Positions 41,433 to 50,518 of a stretch of DNA of 64,000 bases are shown piece after piece. Within the stretch, counting starts at the first letter, position 1. Each line of letters starts with the position of its first letter. A model generated the notes under the pieces. The model had not been told where the DNA came from, ran no database searches, and worked only from the letters and a program-made list of their open reading frames with translations. Both the position numbers and the translations under genes were made by a program. Location of the stretch: contig CAVYAL010000001.1 of assembly GCA_963766505.1 (NCBI GenBank), forward strand, positions 62,001-126,000, read 5' to 3'. Source of the stretch: DATIRA01 sp963766505 (GTDB lineage: Bacteria > Pseudomonadota > Gammaproteobacteria > Steroidobacterales > Steroidobacteraceae).

Positions 41433-43460
41433 TCAGCCGCCGACGGGTCCGCCATCGCGCCGGCGGATCGCGATCACGCTCGGTCGCGGGGCGCGGCCGC
41501 CGCCGTCCGGCCAGTCGCTGACCGGCTTCTCGACCGATCCGCCCTCGCCGGGATGCTGCACCGACAGGAACAGCGTCGTGCCGTCGGGCGTGAACTCGCA
41601 GCCGCAGACCTCCGCGCCGCGCGGCGCACTCATGAACTGCCGCAGCCGGCCACGCTCCGGGCCTTCGACCGGCACCACGAAGGCCCCGTTGTGGTCGCCC
41701 CGCGGCTGCGCACCGTCGGTGACGATCCAGAGCCGGCCCTGCGGGTCGAAGCCGAGGTTGTCCGGGCAGCCGATGGGCGCAAGTTCGTCGGCGCCGCGCT
41801 GCCCCGCGTAATAGCAGTCGTCCTCGCCGAGTTTCCCGGCCTCGATCGCGGCGAGGTCGGTGAGGTAACGAGCTTGCGGGTTTCCGGGATCGCCGGCGAG
41901 CAGGAACACGTTCCAGCCGAAACGCGACGCCGCTGCGTCGCCGCCCTGCTCCGAGATCTCGAGTACGTGGCCATAGCGGTTTTCCGGCCGCGGGTTCGCG
42001 GCGTTCGCGCTGCGATCGACCTCGCGCCCCGCGATCTGCAATGGCGCCGGTTCCGCGGTGCGATCCTCGTTCTTCGTGAACGCGACATACACGCGGCCCG
42101 TGCCGGGGTGCACCTCGATGTCCTCGGGCCGGTCCATCGGCGTCGCGCCGAGAAGATCCGCGGCCGCGCGCGCCTTGATCAGCACCTCGCCCTGGTCGGC
42201 GAACCCGGCCTTGACGGTCAGCGGCCCCAGGCCGTGCACCAGCGGCAGCCATTCACCGGTCCCGTCCGCATCGAAACGCGCCACGAAAAGCGTGCCGTGG
42301 TCCAGCAGCTCGCGGTTCGCCGCGGGCTGCTGCAGGTCGACGCGGTCGCGACTCACGAACTTGTATACGCACTCGAACTTGTCGTCGTCGCCCATGTACA
42401 CGACGGCCCGCCCGTCCGCGGACAGCACGCAGCTCGCACCCTCGTGACTGAAGCGACCGAGCGCGGTGCGCTTGCGTATCGGCGCCGCGGGATCGCGCGG
42501 ATCGATCTCGACGATCCAGCCGAAGCGCAGCGCCTCGTTCGGCTCGCGCCGCAGGTCGAAGCGAGCCTGCGTGTACTCCCAGCCGTGGTAGCTGTTCTCG
42601 AGCGGCGGAAACCGGCGATACGCCTCGACTACGCGCGGGTCGGCATCGGCCCGGGCCGCGTAGGAGCGGTAACCGCCGAAGTAGTCATCGACGTTTTCCT
42701 CGGCCGTCAGGAACGTGCCCCACGGCGTCCGCCCCCCGGCGCAATTGGCCAGCATGCCCAGCACGCGCGTGCCGGATGGATCGGCGCGCGTGCGCAGCAG
42801 CGCGTGGCCCCGCGCCGGCCCGGAGATCTCCATCGGCGTCTGGCCGGTGATGCGCCGCGTCCGGGAGGACCCGGCGACGGGCCGCCAGCGACCACCCGCG
42901 AACTCGATCTCGACGATCGAGGCACCGTGCGCGGCCAGCTCCAGCTCCGCGCCGGCCGGGAACCGCTGCGACCACGCCCTCATGTTCTCCGCGCCCTCGC
43001 GACCCATCGCGCGGCGGCCGGGGAACATCAGCTCGGCGTTCGTGTACTCGTGGTTGACGCAGAGCAGTCCGCGCCGCCCTCCCGCATCGAGCGGCAGGAA
43101 CACGAGTGCGTCGCAGTTGTAGCCGAACTGCTGCTGCTGCGCCTGCACGGCCTCGGGACGCGTGAGCCAGCCGTCAGCGAGGCGGCCCGTGTCCAGCGCC
43201 TGCGCGCCCGGGACGAGCGGATCGCCCCAGCGCAGCAGCACCTGCGAGTCGTAGCCTTCGGGCACCACGACCGCGTCCGCGCGGCTGCCCTGGATCGGCT
43301 TGAAGTCGAGTCCCGATCCGTTGCGGGATCCGGGCTCGGCGCTGCGCGCCACCTCCAGCCGGGCCAGCCCGAAGGCCGCCGGCAGCACCAGCGCCCCGGA
43401 GCGAAGCAGTGCCCGGCGCGACAACCGGCGGCGCAGCAGCTCATCGAACGGCTCGCTCAT
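41433..43460 (-). CDS. phoX: PhoX-type alkaline phosphatase (DUF839), Tat-exported
   Basis: A 675-aa DUF839/PhoX family protein. Tat signal SRRALLRSG (residues 14-22) followed by a hydrophobic stretch. Beta-propeller metal-site segments: LLCVNHEYTNAELMFPG, GTFLTAEENVDDYFGGY, GWIVEIDPRD, YMGDDDKFECVYKFVS, RPEDIEVHPGTGRVYVAFTKNEDR, CGCEFTPDGTTLFLSVQHPGEGGS. PhoX uses Ca2+ and Fe3+ to release phosphate outside the cytoplasm. ATG at 43460 overlaps the tesB stop (ATGA). No pho box searched for in detail. Confidence 0.88.
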   Translation of the reverse strand: MSEPFDELLRRRLSRRALLRSGALVLPAAFGLARLEVARSAEPGSRNGSGLDFKPIQGSRADAVVVPEGYDSQVLLRWGDPLVPGAQALDTGRLADGWLTRPEAVQAQQQQFGYNCDALVFLPLDAGGRRGLLCVNHEYTNAELMFPGRRAMGREGAENMRAWSQRFPAGAELELAAHGASIVEIEFAGGRWRPVAGSSRTRRITGQTPMEISGPARGHALLRTRADPSGTRVLGMLANCAGGRTPWGTFLTAEENVDDYFGGYRSYAARADADPRVVEAYRRFPPLENSYHGWEYTQARFDLRREPNEALRFGWIVEIDPRDPAAPIRKRTALGRFSHEGASCVLSADGRAVVYMGDDDKFECVYKFVSRDRVDLQQPAANRELLDHGTLFVARFDADGTGEWLPLVHGLGPLTVKAGFADQGEVLIKARAAADLLGATPMDRPEDIEVHPGTGRVYVAFTKNEDRTAEPAPLQIAGREVDRSANAANPRPENRYGHVLEISEQGGDAAASRFGWNVFLLAGDPGNPQARYLTDLAAIEAGKLGEDDCYYAGQRGADELAPIGCPDNLGFDPQGRLWIVTDGAQPRGDHNGAFVVPVEGPERGRLRQFMSAPRGAEVCGCEFTPDGTTLFLSVQHPGEGGSVEKPVSDWPDGGGRAPRPSVIAIRRRDGGPVGG

Positions 43461-44314
43461 TGCGCGCCCCGAACCCGCATCAGTCCCTCCTGCACCGTGC
43501 TCGCGACGAGCCGTCCCTGCCGGTCGAAGATGCTGCCCGTCGCGAACCCGCGCGAACCGGAGCTGCTCGGGCTCTCGAGCGCGTAGAGCAGCCAGTCGTT
43601 GATGTCCACCGGCCGGTGGAACCACATGCCGTGGTCGATGCTCGCGAGCGTCACCTCGCCCGCCCTGTAGGACAGCCCATGCGGCAGCGTGGCCGTCTCG
43701 AGCAGGTGGTAGTCGGACATGTAGGCCAGCAGGCAGCGGTGCAGCGTCTGGTCGTCCGGACAGCGATCGGTCAGCCGGAACCAGAGGTGGCGGACGCCCG
43801 GGCGCGGCTCGCCGCTGTCGAGCGGCTCGACCGAGCGGAACTCGAACGGCCGCTCGAGCGACCAGAAACGCCGTCGCTCGGCGGCCATGTCCGGCAGGTA
43901 GCGGCGGACCTCTGTAGCCAGGTCGCCGAGTTCCTCCGGCGGCGTCACCTGCGGGGCCGGCGCCTGGTGATCGGGGCCCGCCTCGTCCGCCTGGAACGAC
44001 GCCGACATGTGGAAGATCTGCTGGCCGTGCTGGATCGCCACGACACGGCGACTCGAGAAGCTCCTGCCGTCACGGCTGCGGTCCACCTCGTAGACGATCG
44101 GCGCGGTGAAGTCGCCGCGACGCAGGAAATACGCGTGCAGCGAGTGCACGACCCGGTCCTTAACCGTCCCGGTCGCGGCCATCAGCGCCTGCCCGAGCAC
44201 CTGCCCGCCGAACACCTGCGGGCTGCCGATGTCGCGGCTCTCGCCGCGGAACAGGTTCAGCTCCAGTCGCTCGAGACAGATCAGCCGCAGCAGGTCGGCG
44301 AGCAGCGTGTCCAC
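43457..44314 (-). CDS. tesB: Acyl-CoA thioesterase II
   Basis: Double hot-dog thioesterase of 285 aa that hydrolyses acyl-CoA to free acid and CoA. Segments: NLFRGESRDIGSPQVFGGQVLGQALMAA, HSLHAYFLRRGDFTAPIVYEVDRSRDGRSFSSRRVVAIQHG, and the catalytic half LLAYMSDYHLLETATLPHG...ASIDHGMWFHRP. GTG start at 44314. Follows the flavoprotein reductase by 21 bp and overlaps phoX. Confidence 0.93.
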   Translation of the reverse strand: MDTLLADLLRLICLERLELNLFRGESRDIGSPQVFGGQVLGQALMAATGTVKDRVVHSLHAYFLRRGDFTAPIVYEVDRSRDGRSFSSRRVVAIQHGQQIFHMSASFQADEAGPDHQAPAPQVTPPEELGDLATEVRRYLPDMAAERRRFWSLERPFEFRSVEPLDSGEPRPGVRHLWFRLTDRCPDDQTLHRCLLAYMSDYHLLETATLPHGLSYRAGEVTLASIDHGMWFHRPVDINDWLLYALESPSSSGSRGFATGSIFDRQGRLVASTVQEGLMRVRGAQ

Positions 44315-44335
44315 GATATTTCTGCGCGTACCCGC

Positions 44336-45394
44336 TCAGCCGTCCACGCCGAGGCGTTTCTGCATGATCGGGCTCGTGGTCGTGTACTGCAGGTGCACCT
44401 TCTTCGCAGGGTTGAGCTGCTCGGCGATCGCGAAGGCCGCGAGCGCCGCCTCGTGGAAACCGCTCAGGATCAGCTTCTTCTTGCCCGGGTAGGTGTTGAT
44501 GTCGCCGATCGCGTAGATGCCGGGCACGCTGGTCTGGAACTTCGCCGTATCCACGCGCAGCGCCTTCTTCTCGAGTTCCAGGCCCCAGTCCGCGATCGGG
44601 CCGAGCTTCGGATGCAGGCCGAAGAAGGCGAGCAGGTGATCGGCCTCGAGATCGACGGGGTCACCGCTCTTGCGCTTGACCGTGACGCCGGTCAGCCGGT
44701 CACCGTCCGTGCGCAGCGCGGCCGCCGTGCCCTCGATGTAGCTCATCTTTCCCTCGGCCACCAGCTGCTGCATCCGGGCCACCGAGGCCGGTGCGGCCCG
44801 GAACTCTGCGCGCCGGTGCACGTGGACGATGCTCTTCGCCTTGCCGCTGAGGTCGAGCACCCAGTCGAGCGCGGAGTCGCCGCCGCCGAAGATCACCAGG
44901 CGCTTGCCGTGGAAATCCGCAGCGCTGCGCACCCGGTAATGGACCTGCCGGTCCTCGAACCGCTCCGCCCCCTCGACTCCGAGCCGGCGCGGCTGGAACG
45001 AGCCGAGCCCGGCCGCGATCACGACGGCCCGGGCCAGGAACTCGGTGCCGGCGGCGGTCCGCACTGCAAACCGCCCGTCCGCCTCCATCCTCAGCGCCTC
45101 GACCTCCTCGCCGAAGTGGAACTCCGCGCCGAAGGGCTCGATCTGCTGCATCAGCCGATCCACGAGCTCCTGCGCCCCGCAGATGGGCAGCGCCGGGATG
45201 TCGTAGATGGGCTTGTCGGGATAGAGCTCGGCGCACTGCCCGCCCGGATGCTTCAGCGTATCCACGATGTGGGCCTTGATGCCCAGCAGCCCGAGCTCGA
45301 AGACCTGGAACAGGCCGGCCGGGCCGGCCCCGATGATCAGCGCATCCGTCTCGATCGGCTGGCCGGCAGCGCCGCTGGCGTTTTCCGTCGTCAA
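44336..45394 (-). CDS. Ferredoxin/flavodoxin-NADP+ reductase, thioredoxin-reductase type
   Basis: A 352-aa flavoprotein of the YumC-type FNR family: FAD site LIIGAGPAGLFQVFELGLLGIKAHIVD, GGQC(AELYPDKPIYDIPA), NADPH site RLVIFGGGDSALDWVLDL, and C-terminal VPGIYAIGDINTYPGKKKLI. It lacks the CxxC disulfide of true thioredoxin reductases. TTG start at 45394 with GGAGA about 8 nt upstream. Shares a divergent intergenic region, with an FNR box, with hemN. May reduce ferredoxins or flavodoxins. Confidence 0.93.
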   Translation of the reverse strand: MTTENASGAAGQPIETDALIIGAGPAGLFQVFELGLLGIKAHIVDTLKHPGGQCAELYPDKPIYDIPALPICGAQELVDRLMQQIEPFGAEFHFGEEVEALRMEADGRFAVRTAAGTEFLARAVVIAAGLGSFQPRRLGVEGAERFEDRQVHYRVRSAADFHGKRLVIFGGGDSALDWVLDLSGKAKSIVHVHRRAEFRAAPASVARMQQLVAEGKMSYIEGTAAALRTDGDRLTGVTVKRKSGDPVDLEADHLLAFFGLHPKLGPIADWGLELEKKALRVDTAKFQTSVPGIYAIGDINTYPGKKKLILSGFHEAALAAFAIAEQLNPAKKVHLQYTTTSPIMQKRLGVDG

Positions 45395-45512
45395 TTCACT
45401 GTCTCCACGTGATTTTCGGGCCGGATTTTACCGGATCGCAGGGGTCGATCCCGGAATCCCTGGTGTATGCTTCGGCTTGTACCCATTGCCCGCCGGAACC
45501 GGGACGCCATCC

Positions 45513-45526
45513 TTGACCGCGATCAA
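45513..45526. promoter_or_regulatory. FNR/Anr/Dnr box upstream of hemN
   Basis: TTGACCGCGATCAA matches the palindrome TTGAT-N4-ATCAA at 9 of 10 positions. Centre is about 63 bp upstream of the hemN ATG and 125 bp from the reductase start. Consistent with induction of hemN at low oxygen or by NO. Confidence 0.75.
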
Positions 45527-45582
45527 GGCAGCGTGCGCCCGGATGGCGCAGGCTAGGGCCTGTCAATGGACCAGGGAAGCCG

Positions 45583-46980
45583 ATGAACTCGCATCAGATC
45601 CGCTTCGACGCCGATCTCATCCGCCGCTACGACCGCTCGGGCCCGCGTTACACGTCGTACCCGACGGCCGTCCAGTTCACCGACCGTTTCGGCCTCGAGG
45701 AGTACAAGGCCGCAGCCGCCGCGAGCAACGAGGATCCGATCCCGAGGCCGCTGTCGCTGTACGTGCACATCCCCTTCTGCTCCAGCCCCTGCTTCTATTG
45801 CGGCTGCACCAAGATCATCACACGCAACCACGAGAAGGCGGAAGCCTATCTCTACCGCCTGCACCGGGAGATCGAGCTGCAGGGTCAGTTGTTCGATGAC
45901 GACAGGACCGTCGAGCAGCTGCACTTCGGCGGCGGCACGCCGACCTTCCTGACCTCGCTCGAGATCGACCGGCTGATCGAGAAGCTCGGCCAGCACTTCA
46001 AGCTCTCGACCGATGCAGGTCGCGAATACTCGATCGAGCTCGACCCGCGCACGATCAGCCGCGATACGCTCAGGGACCTCGCCGACGTCGGCTTCAACCG
46101 CTGCAGCCTCGGCATCCAGGACTTCGACCCGGCCGTGCAGGAAGCGGTGAACCGCATCCAGTCGGTGCCGGACACGCTGCGGCTGATACGCGATGCGCGC
46201 GAGTTCGGTTTCGGCTCGGTCAGCGTGGACCTGATCTACGGCCTGCCGAAGCAGAACCTCGAAGGATTCGCCCGCACGCTCGACACGGTGCTCGCCGCGA
46301 AGCCCGACCGTTTCGCCGTCTACGCCTATGCGCATCTGCCGCAGATGTTCAAGGCGCAGCGGCAGCTCAACGCCGACGATCTCCCGACACCGGAGACGCG
46401 GCTGCAGCTGCTCGGGCTCACGATCGAGAAGCTGCTGGCCGCCGGCTACGTCTACATCGGCATGGATCATTTCGCGCTGCCGGACGACGAACTCGTCATC
46501 GCGCAGGAGAACGGCTCGCTGCACCGCAACTTCCAGGGGTACTCGACGCGCGGATACTGCGACCTTATCGGGCTCGGCATGAGCTCGATCGGCAAGGTCG
46601 GCGACACGTTTGCGCAGAACCTGAAGACCATTCCGGACTACTACGGTGCGCTCGATCGCGGTGAGCTCGCCGTGCACCGGGGACTGGCGCTGACCCGCGA
46701 CGACGTGATCCGGCGCGATGTGATCCAGCAGATCATGTGCTACGGCGTGCTCGACTTCGACGCCACGGCCGAGCGCCACGGCATCGACTTCGCCGGATAC
46801 TTCGCCAGCGAAATCGAGGCACTGAAGCCGCTGGTCGCCGATGGACTCGCGGAGTTCGCTGACCCGGGGCTCAGGGTTCTGCCGGCCGGCCGGCTGCTGC
46901 TCAGGCACCTCGGCATGGCCTTCGACGCCTACCTGCCGTCCGCGCAGTCCTCGCAACAACGCTTCTCGAAGGCAATCTGA
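45583..46980 (+). CDS. hemN: Oxygen-independent coproporphyrinogen III oxidase
   Basis: Radical SAM enzyme, 465 aa, that forms protoporphyrinogen IX without oxygen for heme synthesis. SAM cluster C66-x3-C70-x2-C73 plus C75 (VHIPFCSSPCFYCGC), QLHFGGGTPTFL, SLGIQDFDPAVQEAVNR, YGLPKQNLEGF, and the HemN C-terminal domain (YVYIGMDHFALPDDELV, GIGMSS-like LGMSSIG). Length and domain match HemN rather than HemW. ATG at 45583 with AGGGAAG upstream. Preceded by an FNR box, as needed for heme supply to NarI and NnrS in anaerobic growth. Confidence 0.97.
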   Translation: MNSHQIRFDADLIRRYDRSGPRYTSYPTAVQFTDRFGLEEYKAAAAASNEDPIPRPLSLYVHIPFCSSPCFYCGCTKIITRNHEKAEAYLYRLHREIELQGQLFDDDRTVEQLHFGGGTPTFLTSLEIDRLIEKLGQHFKLSTDAGREYSIELDPRTISRDTLRDLADVGFNRCSLGIQDFDPAVQEAVNRIQSVPDTLRLIRDAREFGFGSVSVDLIYGLPKQNLEGFARTLDTVLAAKPDRFAVYAYAHLPQMFKAQRQLNADDLPTPETRLQLLGLTIEKLLAAGYVYIGMDHFALPDDELVIAQENGSLHRNFQGYSTRGYCDLIGLGMSSIGKVGDTFAQNLKTIPDYYGALDRGELAVHRGLALTRDDVIRRDVIQQIMCYGVLDFDATAERHGIDFAGYFASEIEALKPLVADGLAEFADPGLRVLPAGRLLLRHLGMAFDAYLPSAQSSQQRFSKAI

Positions 46981-47076
46981 CGGGACAATTGCCGCGATGG
47001 GCATAACCGGGGTCCTCTCCCCGGGAGGGCTGGCTGCCCGCCGCGCCGACCGGAGCCCTGCCGCGGAGTCATCCCG

Positions 47077-48306
47077 ATGAACCAATCGAGTCAGCCCGGC
47101 CCGGTGTGGGCCCGCGCAGCCCACCGCACCATGTTCCTCGTGGGCGCGCTGAACCTCTCGCTGGCGAGCGGCTGGTGGGTGCTGCACCTGTTTGCCCGAC
47201 GGCTCGGGTGGCCCTCCTGGGCCTTGACCGTCGAGCTGGCCCCGGTCTGGGCGCATTCCTTCATGATGCTATTCACGGTGCTGCCGCCCTTCGTGCTCGG
47301 ATTCCTGTTCACGACCTACCCACGCTGGATGAATGGACCCGAGGTTCCGCGCGGAGCGTACCTCGCGAGCGGTGCCGCGCTTCTCGGCGCCGAGCTCTGC
47401 TGGCTCGCTGGCCTGCATGGGTCCCACAGCCTGCTGCTGGTTGCCTGCACGCTGGCCGGCGCGGGACTCCTGGTCGGCCTGGTCGCGCTGCTGCGGGTCA
47501 TGCTGGATGCGCAGAAGATCGTTCCGCACGCGGTGATCACCTCGATAGCGCTCAGCGTCGCCGTCGTGTCGCTCGGCGGCTTCGCCTGGGGACTTGCGTC
47601 CTCCAACGACTTCGCGCTGCACTTCGCCGTCCGCTCGATGATCTGGGGCGCACTGCTGCCTGTGTTCTTCGCGGTCAGCCACCGGATGATCCCCTTTTTC
47701 TCGATCGGCGTGATCGCAGGCTATCGGGACTGGCGGCCACTCTGGGTGCTGGTCGCCGTAGCCGCGCTGTGCTGGCTGCGGCTGTTGCTGGGCACGCTTG
47801 GAATGCTCACGCTTCTGCCGTTCATCGACCTGCTGCTGTTTGCGTTGACGACGCTCTGCGCGGTGCGCTGGACGTCCCGGGGCGCCCGCGGTCACCCGCT
47901 GCTGTGGACGCTCTATGCGGCGCTGGCCTGGTTGCCCGTGGCGATGCTGCTGCAGGGTGGGCGCGACCTGGGATTCCTGCTGAACGGTCGCTGGGCGCTC
48001 GGTCTCGCGCCGGTGCATGCGCTCACGATGGGTTATTTCGGCGGAATGCTCATTGCGATGGTTACTCGTGTAACGATGGGTCATTCCGGCCGCCCGCTGC
48101 GCATGGAACGACTCATGCTCGGCTGCGCGCTGCTGGTGCACGGGGCGACGGCGGTGCGGGTCGCGGGCGAACTGCACGGTGAGCCGCCCGCGGCCGCGCT
48201 GCTGCTGCTGGCGAGCGCCGTCCTTTGGCTCACGGCAATCCTGACCTGGGCCGGACGGCTGGGGCCGATCTACCTTGCTCCCAGGATCGACGGCCGGCCC
48301 GGTTGA
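47077..48306 (+). CDS. nnrS: NnrS family heme-copper membrane protein
   Basis: A 409-aa membrane protein with about twelve hydrophobic helices. Conserved His/Met segments: WWVLHLFARRLG, VWAHSFMMLFTVLPPFVLGFLFTTYPRWM, FFAVSHRMIPFFS, HALTMGYFGGMLIAMVTRVTMGHSGRPL. NnrS proteins protect cells from nitrosative stress and are regulated by NO-sensing NnrR/Dnr, encoded directly downstream. ATG at 47077 with GGAG upstream. Confidence 0.92.
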   Translation: MNQSSQPGPVWARAAHRTMFLVGALNLSLASGWWVLHLFARRLGWPSWALTVELAPVWAHSFMMLFTVLPPFVLGFLFTTYPRWMNGPEVPRGAYLASGAALLGAELCWLAGLHGSHSLLLVACTLAGAGLLVGLVALLRVMLDAQKIVPHAVITSIALSVAVVSLGGFAWGLASSNDFALHFAVRSMIWGALLPVFFAVSHRMIPFFSIGVIAGYRDWRPLWVLVAVAALCWLRLLLGTLGMLTLLPFIDLLLFALTTLCAVRWTSRGARGHPLLWTLYAALAWLPVAMLLQGGRDLGFLLNGRWALGLAPVHALTMGYFGGMLIAMVTRVTMGHSGRPLRMERLMLGCALLVHGATAVRVAGELHGEPPAAALLLLASAVLWLTAILTWAGRLGPIYLAPRIDGRPG

Positions 48307-48356
48307 GCGACCCTCCCGCTGTTCCATCAGCGCGGCCCAGCTGTTACGGTCACCTG

Positions 48357-49052
48357 ATGCAAGGGAGCCCGACTCAACTCGACGCAATACGCAGCCATCA
48401 CCTGTTCGCCGGGCTCGAGCCCGGGCAGTGTCAGCGGGTCCTCGAAACTGCCCGCGTCGAACCAATGGAGAACGGCCAGCTGCTGTTCAGCCGTGGCCAG
48501 CCCGCCCGGCACTTCTATCTGGTGCTCGAGGGCCAGATCAATCTGATCGTGAGTTCCAGGTCGGGTGAGGAGAAGATCGTCGACATCCTGGGACCCGGCA
48601 ACAGCTTCGCCGAGGCCGTGATGTTCATGGAAGCCACCGTCTATCCGCTGTCGGCAGTCGCGGCCGGCAACTCGACCGTCGCCCGGTTCGTCAACCAGGA
48701 CTACCTTGCACAGCTGCGCGCAAGTCCCGACACCTGCCTGCGGATGCTGGCCGACCTGAGCCGGCGGTTGCACATGCGCATCCGCGATATCGAGTACCTG
48801 ACGCTGGAGAGCGCGCTGCATCGGCTGGTTCGACTGATCGAGAGCCGTCTGCCCGCACCCGGACAGGGCCCATCCGAGATCACGCTGACCGAATCACGCC
48901 AGGAACTCGCTTCACGGCTGTCGATGAAGCCGGAAACGCTCTCGCGGATACTGCGCCAGCTGTCCGACAGCGGAGCCATAGTGGTCCAGGGACGGATACT
49001 GCAGGTTCCCGATCGCACTGTGCTGAGCGAGATCCTCGACTCACAGCGCTGA
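48357..49052 (+). CDS. dnr: Crp/Fnr-family regulator, Dnr type
   Basis: A 231-aa regulator: sensory beta-barrel (about 14-125), dimer helix (about 126-150) and winged helix with recognition helix SMKPETLSRILRQLS, whose E--SR pattern reads TTGAT half sites as in FNR. The N-terminal Cys cluster of FNR is absent, so it cannot sense oxygen through 4Fe-4S; Dnr/NnrR proteins sense NO through heme. Context (nnrS upstream, nar cluster facing it, TTGAC-N4-ATCAA boxes nearby) supports Dnr. Start ATG 48357. Confidence 0.88.
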   Translation: MQGSPTQLDAIRSHHLFAGLEPGQCQRVLETARVEPMENGQLLFSRGQPARHFYLVLEGQINLIVSSRSGEEKIVDILGPGNSFAEAVMFMEATVYPLSAVAAGNSTVARFVNQDYLAQLRASPDTCLRMLADLSRRLHMRIRDIEYLTLESALHRLVRLIESRLPAPGQGPSEITLTESRQELASRLSMKPETLSRILRQLSDSGAIVVQGRILQVPDRTVLSEILDSQR

Positions 49053-49082
49053 GCCCGCTCCGAACAAGGATGCTCAGCGCTG
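49044..49082. terminator. Bidirectional inverted repeat between dnr and narI
   Basis: CAGCGCTGAGC (49044-49054) and GCTCAGCGCTG (49072-49082) form a perfect 11-bp stem with a 17-base loop. Each arm contains the last codons and stop of one of the two convergent genes. No U-tract, so termination is not proven. Confidence 0.55.
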
Positions 49083-49754
49083 GCGCACGACCTGGTAAGG
49101 ACGCCCCAGGTATCCCAACGGCGCGCTCCAGATGTGCACCAGGCGCGAGAATGGAAACACCAGGAATATCGTCATCCCCAGCACCAGGTGCAGCTTGAAG
49201 AGCCAGCCGATGCCGACCAGCGAACCGACGGCCTCAGCCGGGTCGAACGTGACGATATTGCGCGCCCAGGACATCAGCTGCAGCATGTTGCCGCCGTCGA
49301 GGTGCTGCAGCGAAACGGGCAGGGTGAGCAACCCCAGGCACAGCTGCGTCAACAGCAAGGCCAGCACGAAGAAATCCATCCGGGTGGACGTCGCCCGGAT
49401 GCGCGGGTCGGTCAGCCGCCGGTGGACCAGCATCAACAGGCCGACCAGGCAGAGCACACCAAAAACCCCACCAGCGACGATGGCCAGCATCTGCTTCGCG
49501 CTGGCGCTGACACCGATCCAGTGGAAGAACTCAGGCGGCGCCAGCAACCCCACCAGGTGCCCGAAGAAGATTCCGAGAATGCCGACATGGAACAGATTGC
49601 TGGCCACGGTCATGTGGCGCGTGCGGAGCATCTGGCTGGAGCCCGCTTTCCAGGTGAACTGGTCGCGGTCGAAGCGCACGAGGCTGCCGACCAGGAATAC
49701 GGTCCCGGCAAGGTACGGATAGACGCCGAACAACAACTGATTGAGATAGGACAT
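49074..49754 (-). CDS. narI: Respiratory nitrate reductase gamma subunit NarI
   Basis: Cytochrome b subunit, 226 aa (E. coli 225), five membrane helices, passing electrons from quinol to NarH via two hemes b. Heme-ligand histidines are expected in SNLFHVGILGIFFGHLVG and KLHLVLGMTIFLVFPFSRLVH. Start ATG at 49754 (MSYLNQLLFGVYPY), the family start. Last gene of the narGHJI run, 73 bp after narJ. Confidence 0.97.
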   Translation of the reverse strand: MSYLNQLLFGVYPYLAGTVFLVGSLVRFDRDQFTWKAGSSQMLRTRHMTVASNLFHVGILGIFFGHLVGLLAPPEFFHWIGVSASAKQMLAIVAGGVFGVLCLVGLLMLVHRRLTDPRIRATSTRMDFFVLALLLTQLCLGLLTLPVSLQHLDGGNMLQLMSWARNIVTFDPAEAVGSLVGIGWLFKLHLVLGMTIFLVFPFSRLVHIWSAPLGYLGRPYQVVRQR

Positions 49755-49827
49755 GTGTGTTGACCTGTATTCGATTACCTGTCTTGAACGCAGTCGTGCA
49801 GCCCAGTCGCCACGTGCTTCGTCACGA

Positions 49828-50508
49828 TCATCGTGGCCGCGCCACCTGCCGCAGCGGCTGCTCGACCGGCGCGCGCCCGGCACAACCGTCGGCCTGTCCG
49901 CCCATGAAGGCCACTGCCTCCTCTTCCCAGATGCGGTCCATCTGCTCGATCGTCTCGTCGGGACCCTCGCTGGCCACCTGCCGGCGTATGCTGGAGGCGT
50001 CGGCCGGCGCACCGCCGACGGCGATCACGGCATCGAGTACGCCTGAATAGACGCAGGATCGCGCGTTCAGTCTCTCGGCGAGAAGCACGATGATCGGCAT
50101 CGCGTCTGCCAGCAGCTCCCGTGCCCTGTGTTCCGGAATCACGGCAAGGAACTCGAGGAACAGCGGCAGGTAGTCCGGCAGCTCCCTGGCCGAGAGCTCG
50201 AGACCGTTCGCGCGGTAGGTCTCGACCAGGTTCACCATCGCCTGGCCGCGATCGCGCGACTCGCCATGTACGTGTTCGAACAGGTGCAGCGAAAGCTGGC
50301 GCCCACGATCGAACAGCGCGACGTAGCGCTCCTGCAGCTCGTACAGGTCGCTGCGATCGATCTCTTCGAGCAGGCACCGCAGTCCTGCCCGGGCCTTCGC
50401 CGGCAGCTCGCCCGTCCCGGACAGCACCGCATCGAGCTCTGGAATCGCCGCCTTGAGGTCCGCGGTCGGATAGCTCAGAAGCGCAGAGAGCACCTTGAAT
50501 ATCTGCAT
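49828..50508 (-). CDS. narJ: Nitrate reductase assembly chaperone NarJ
   Basis: A 226-aa all-helical chaperone that holds NarG for molybdenum cofactor insertion; not part of the final enzyme. Typical segments: LKVLSALLSYPTADL-like N-terminus (FKVLSALLSYPTADL), FDRGRQLSLHLFEHVHGESRDRGQAMVNLVETYRANGLEL, ELPDYLPLFLEFLA. Start ATG at 50508, 10 bp after narH. Confidence 0.95.
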   Translation of the reverse strand: MQIFKVLSALLSYPTADLKAAIPELDAVLSGTGELPAKARAGLRCLLEEIDRSDLYELQERYVALFDRGRQLSLHLFEHVHGESRDRGQAMVNLVETYRANGLELSARELPDYLPLFLEFLAVIPEHRARELLADAMPIIVLLAERLNARSCVYSGVLDAVIAVGGAPADASSIRRQVASEGPDETIEQMDRIWEEEAVAFMGGQADGCAGRAPVEQPLRQVARPR

Positions 50509-50518
50509 GGCTGCCTCG

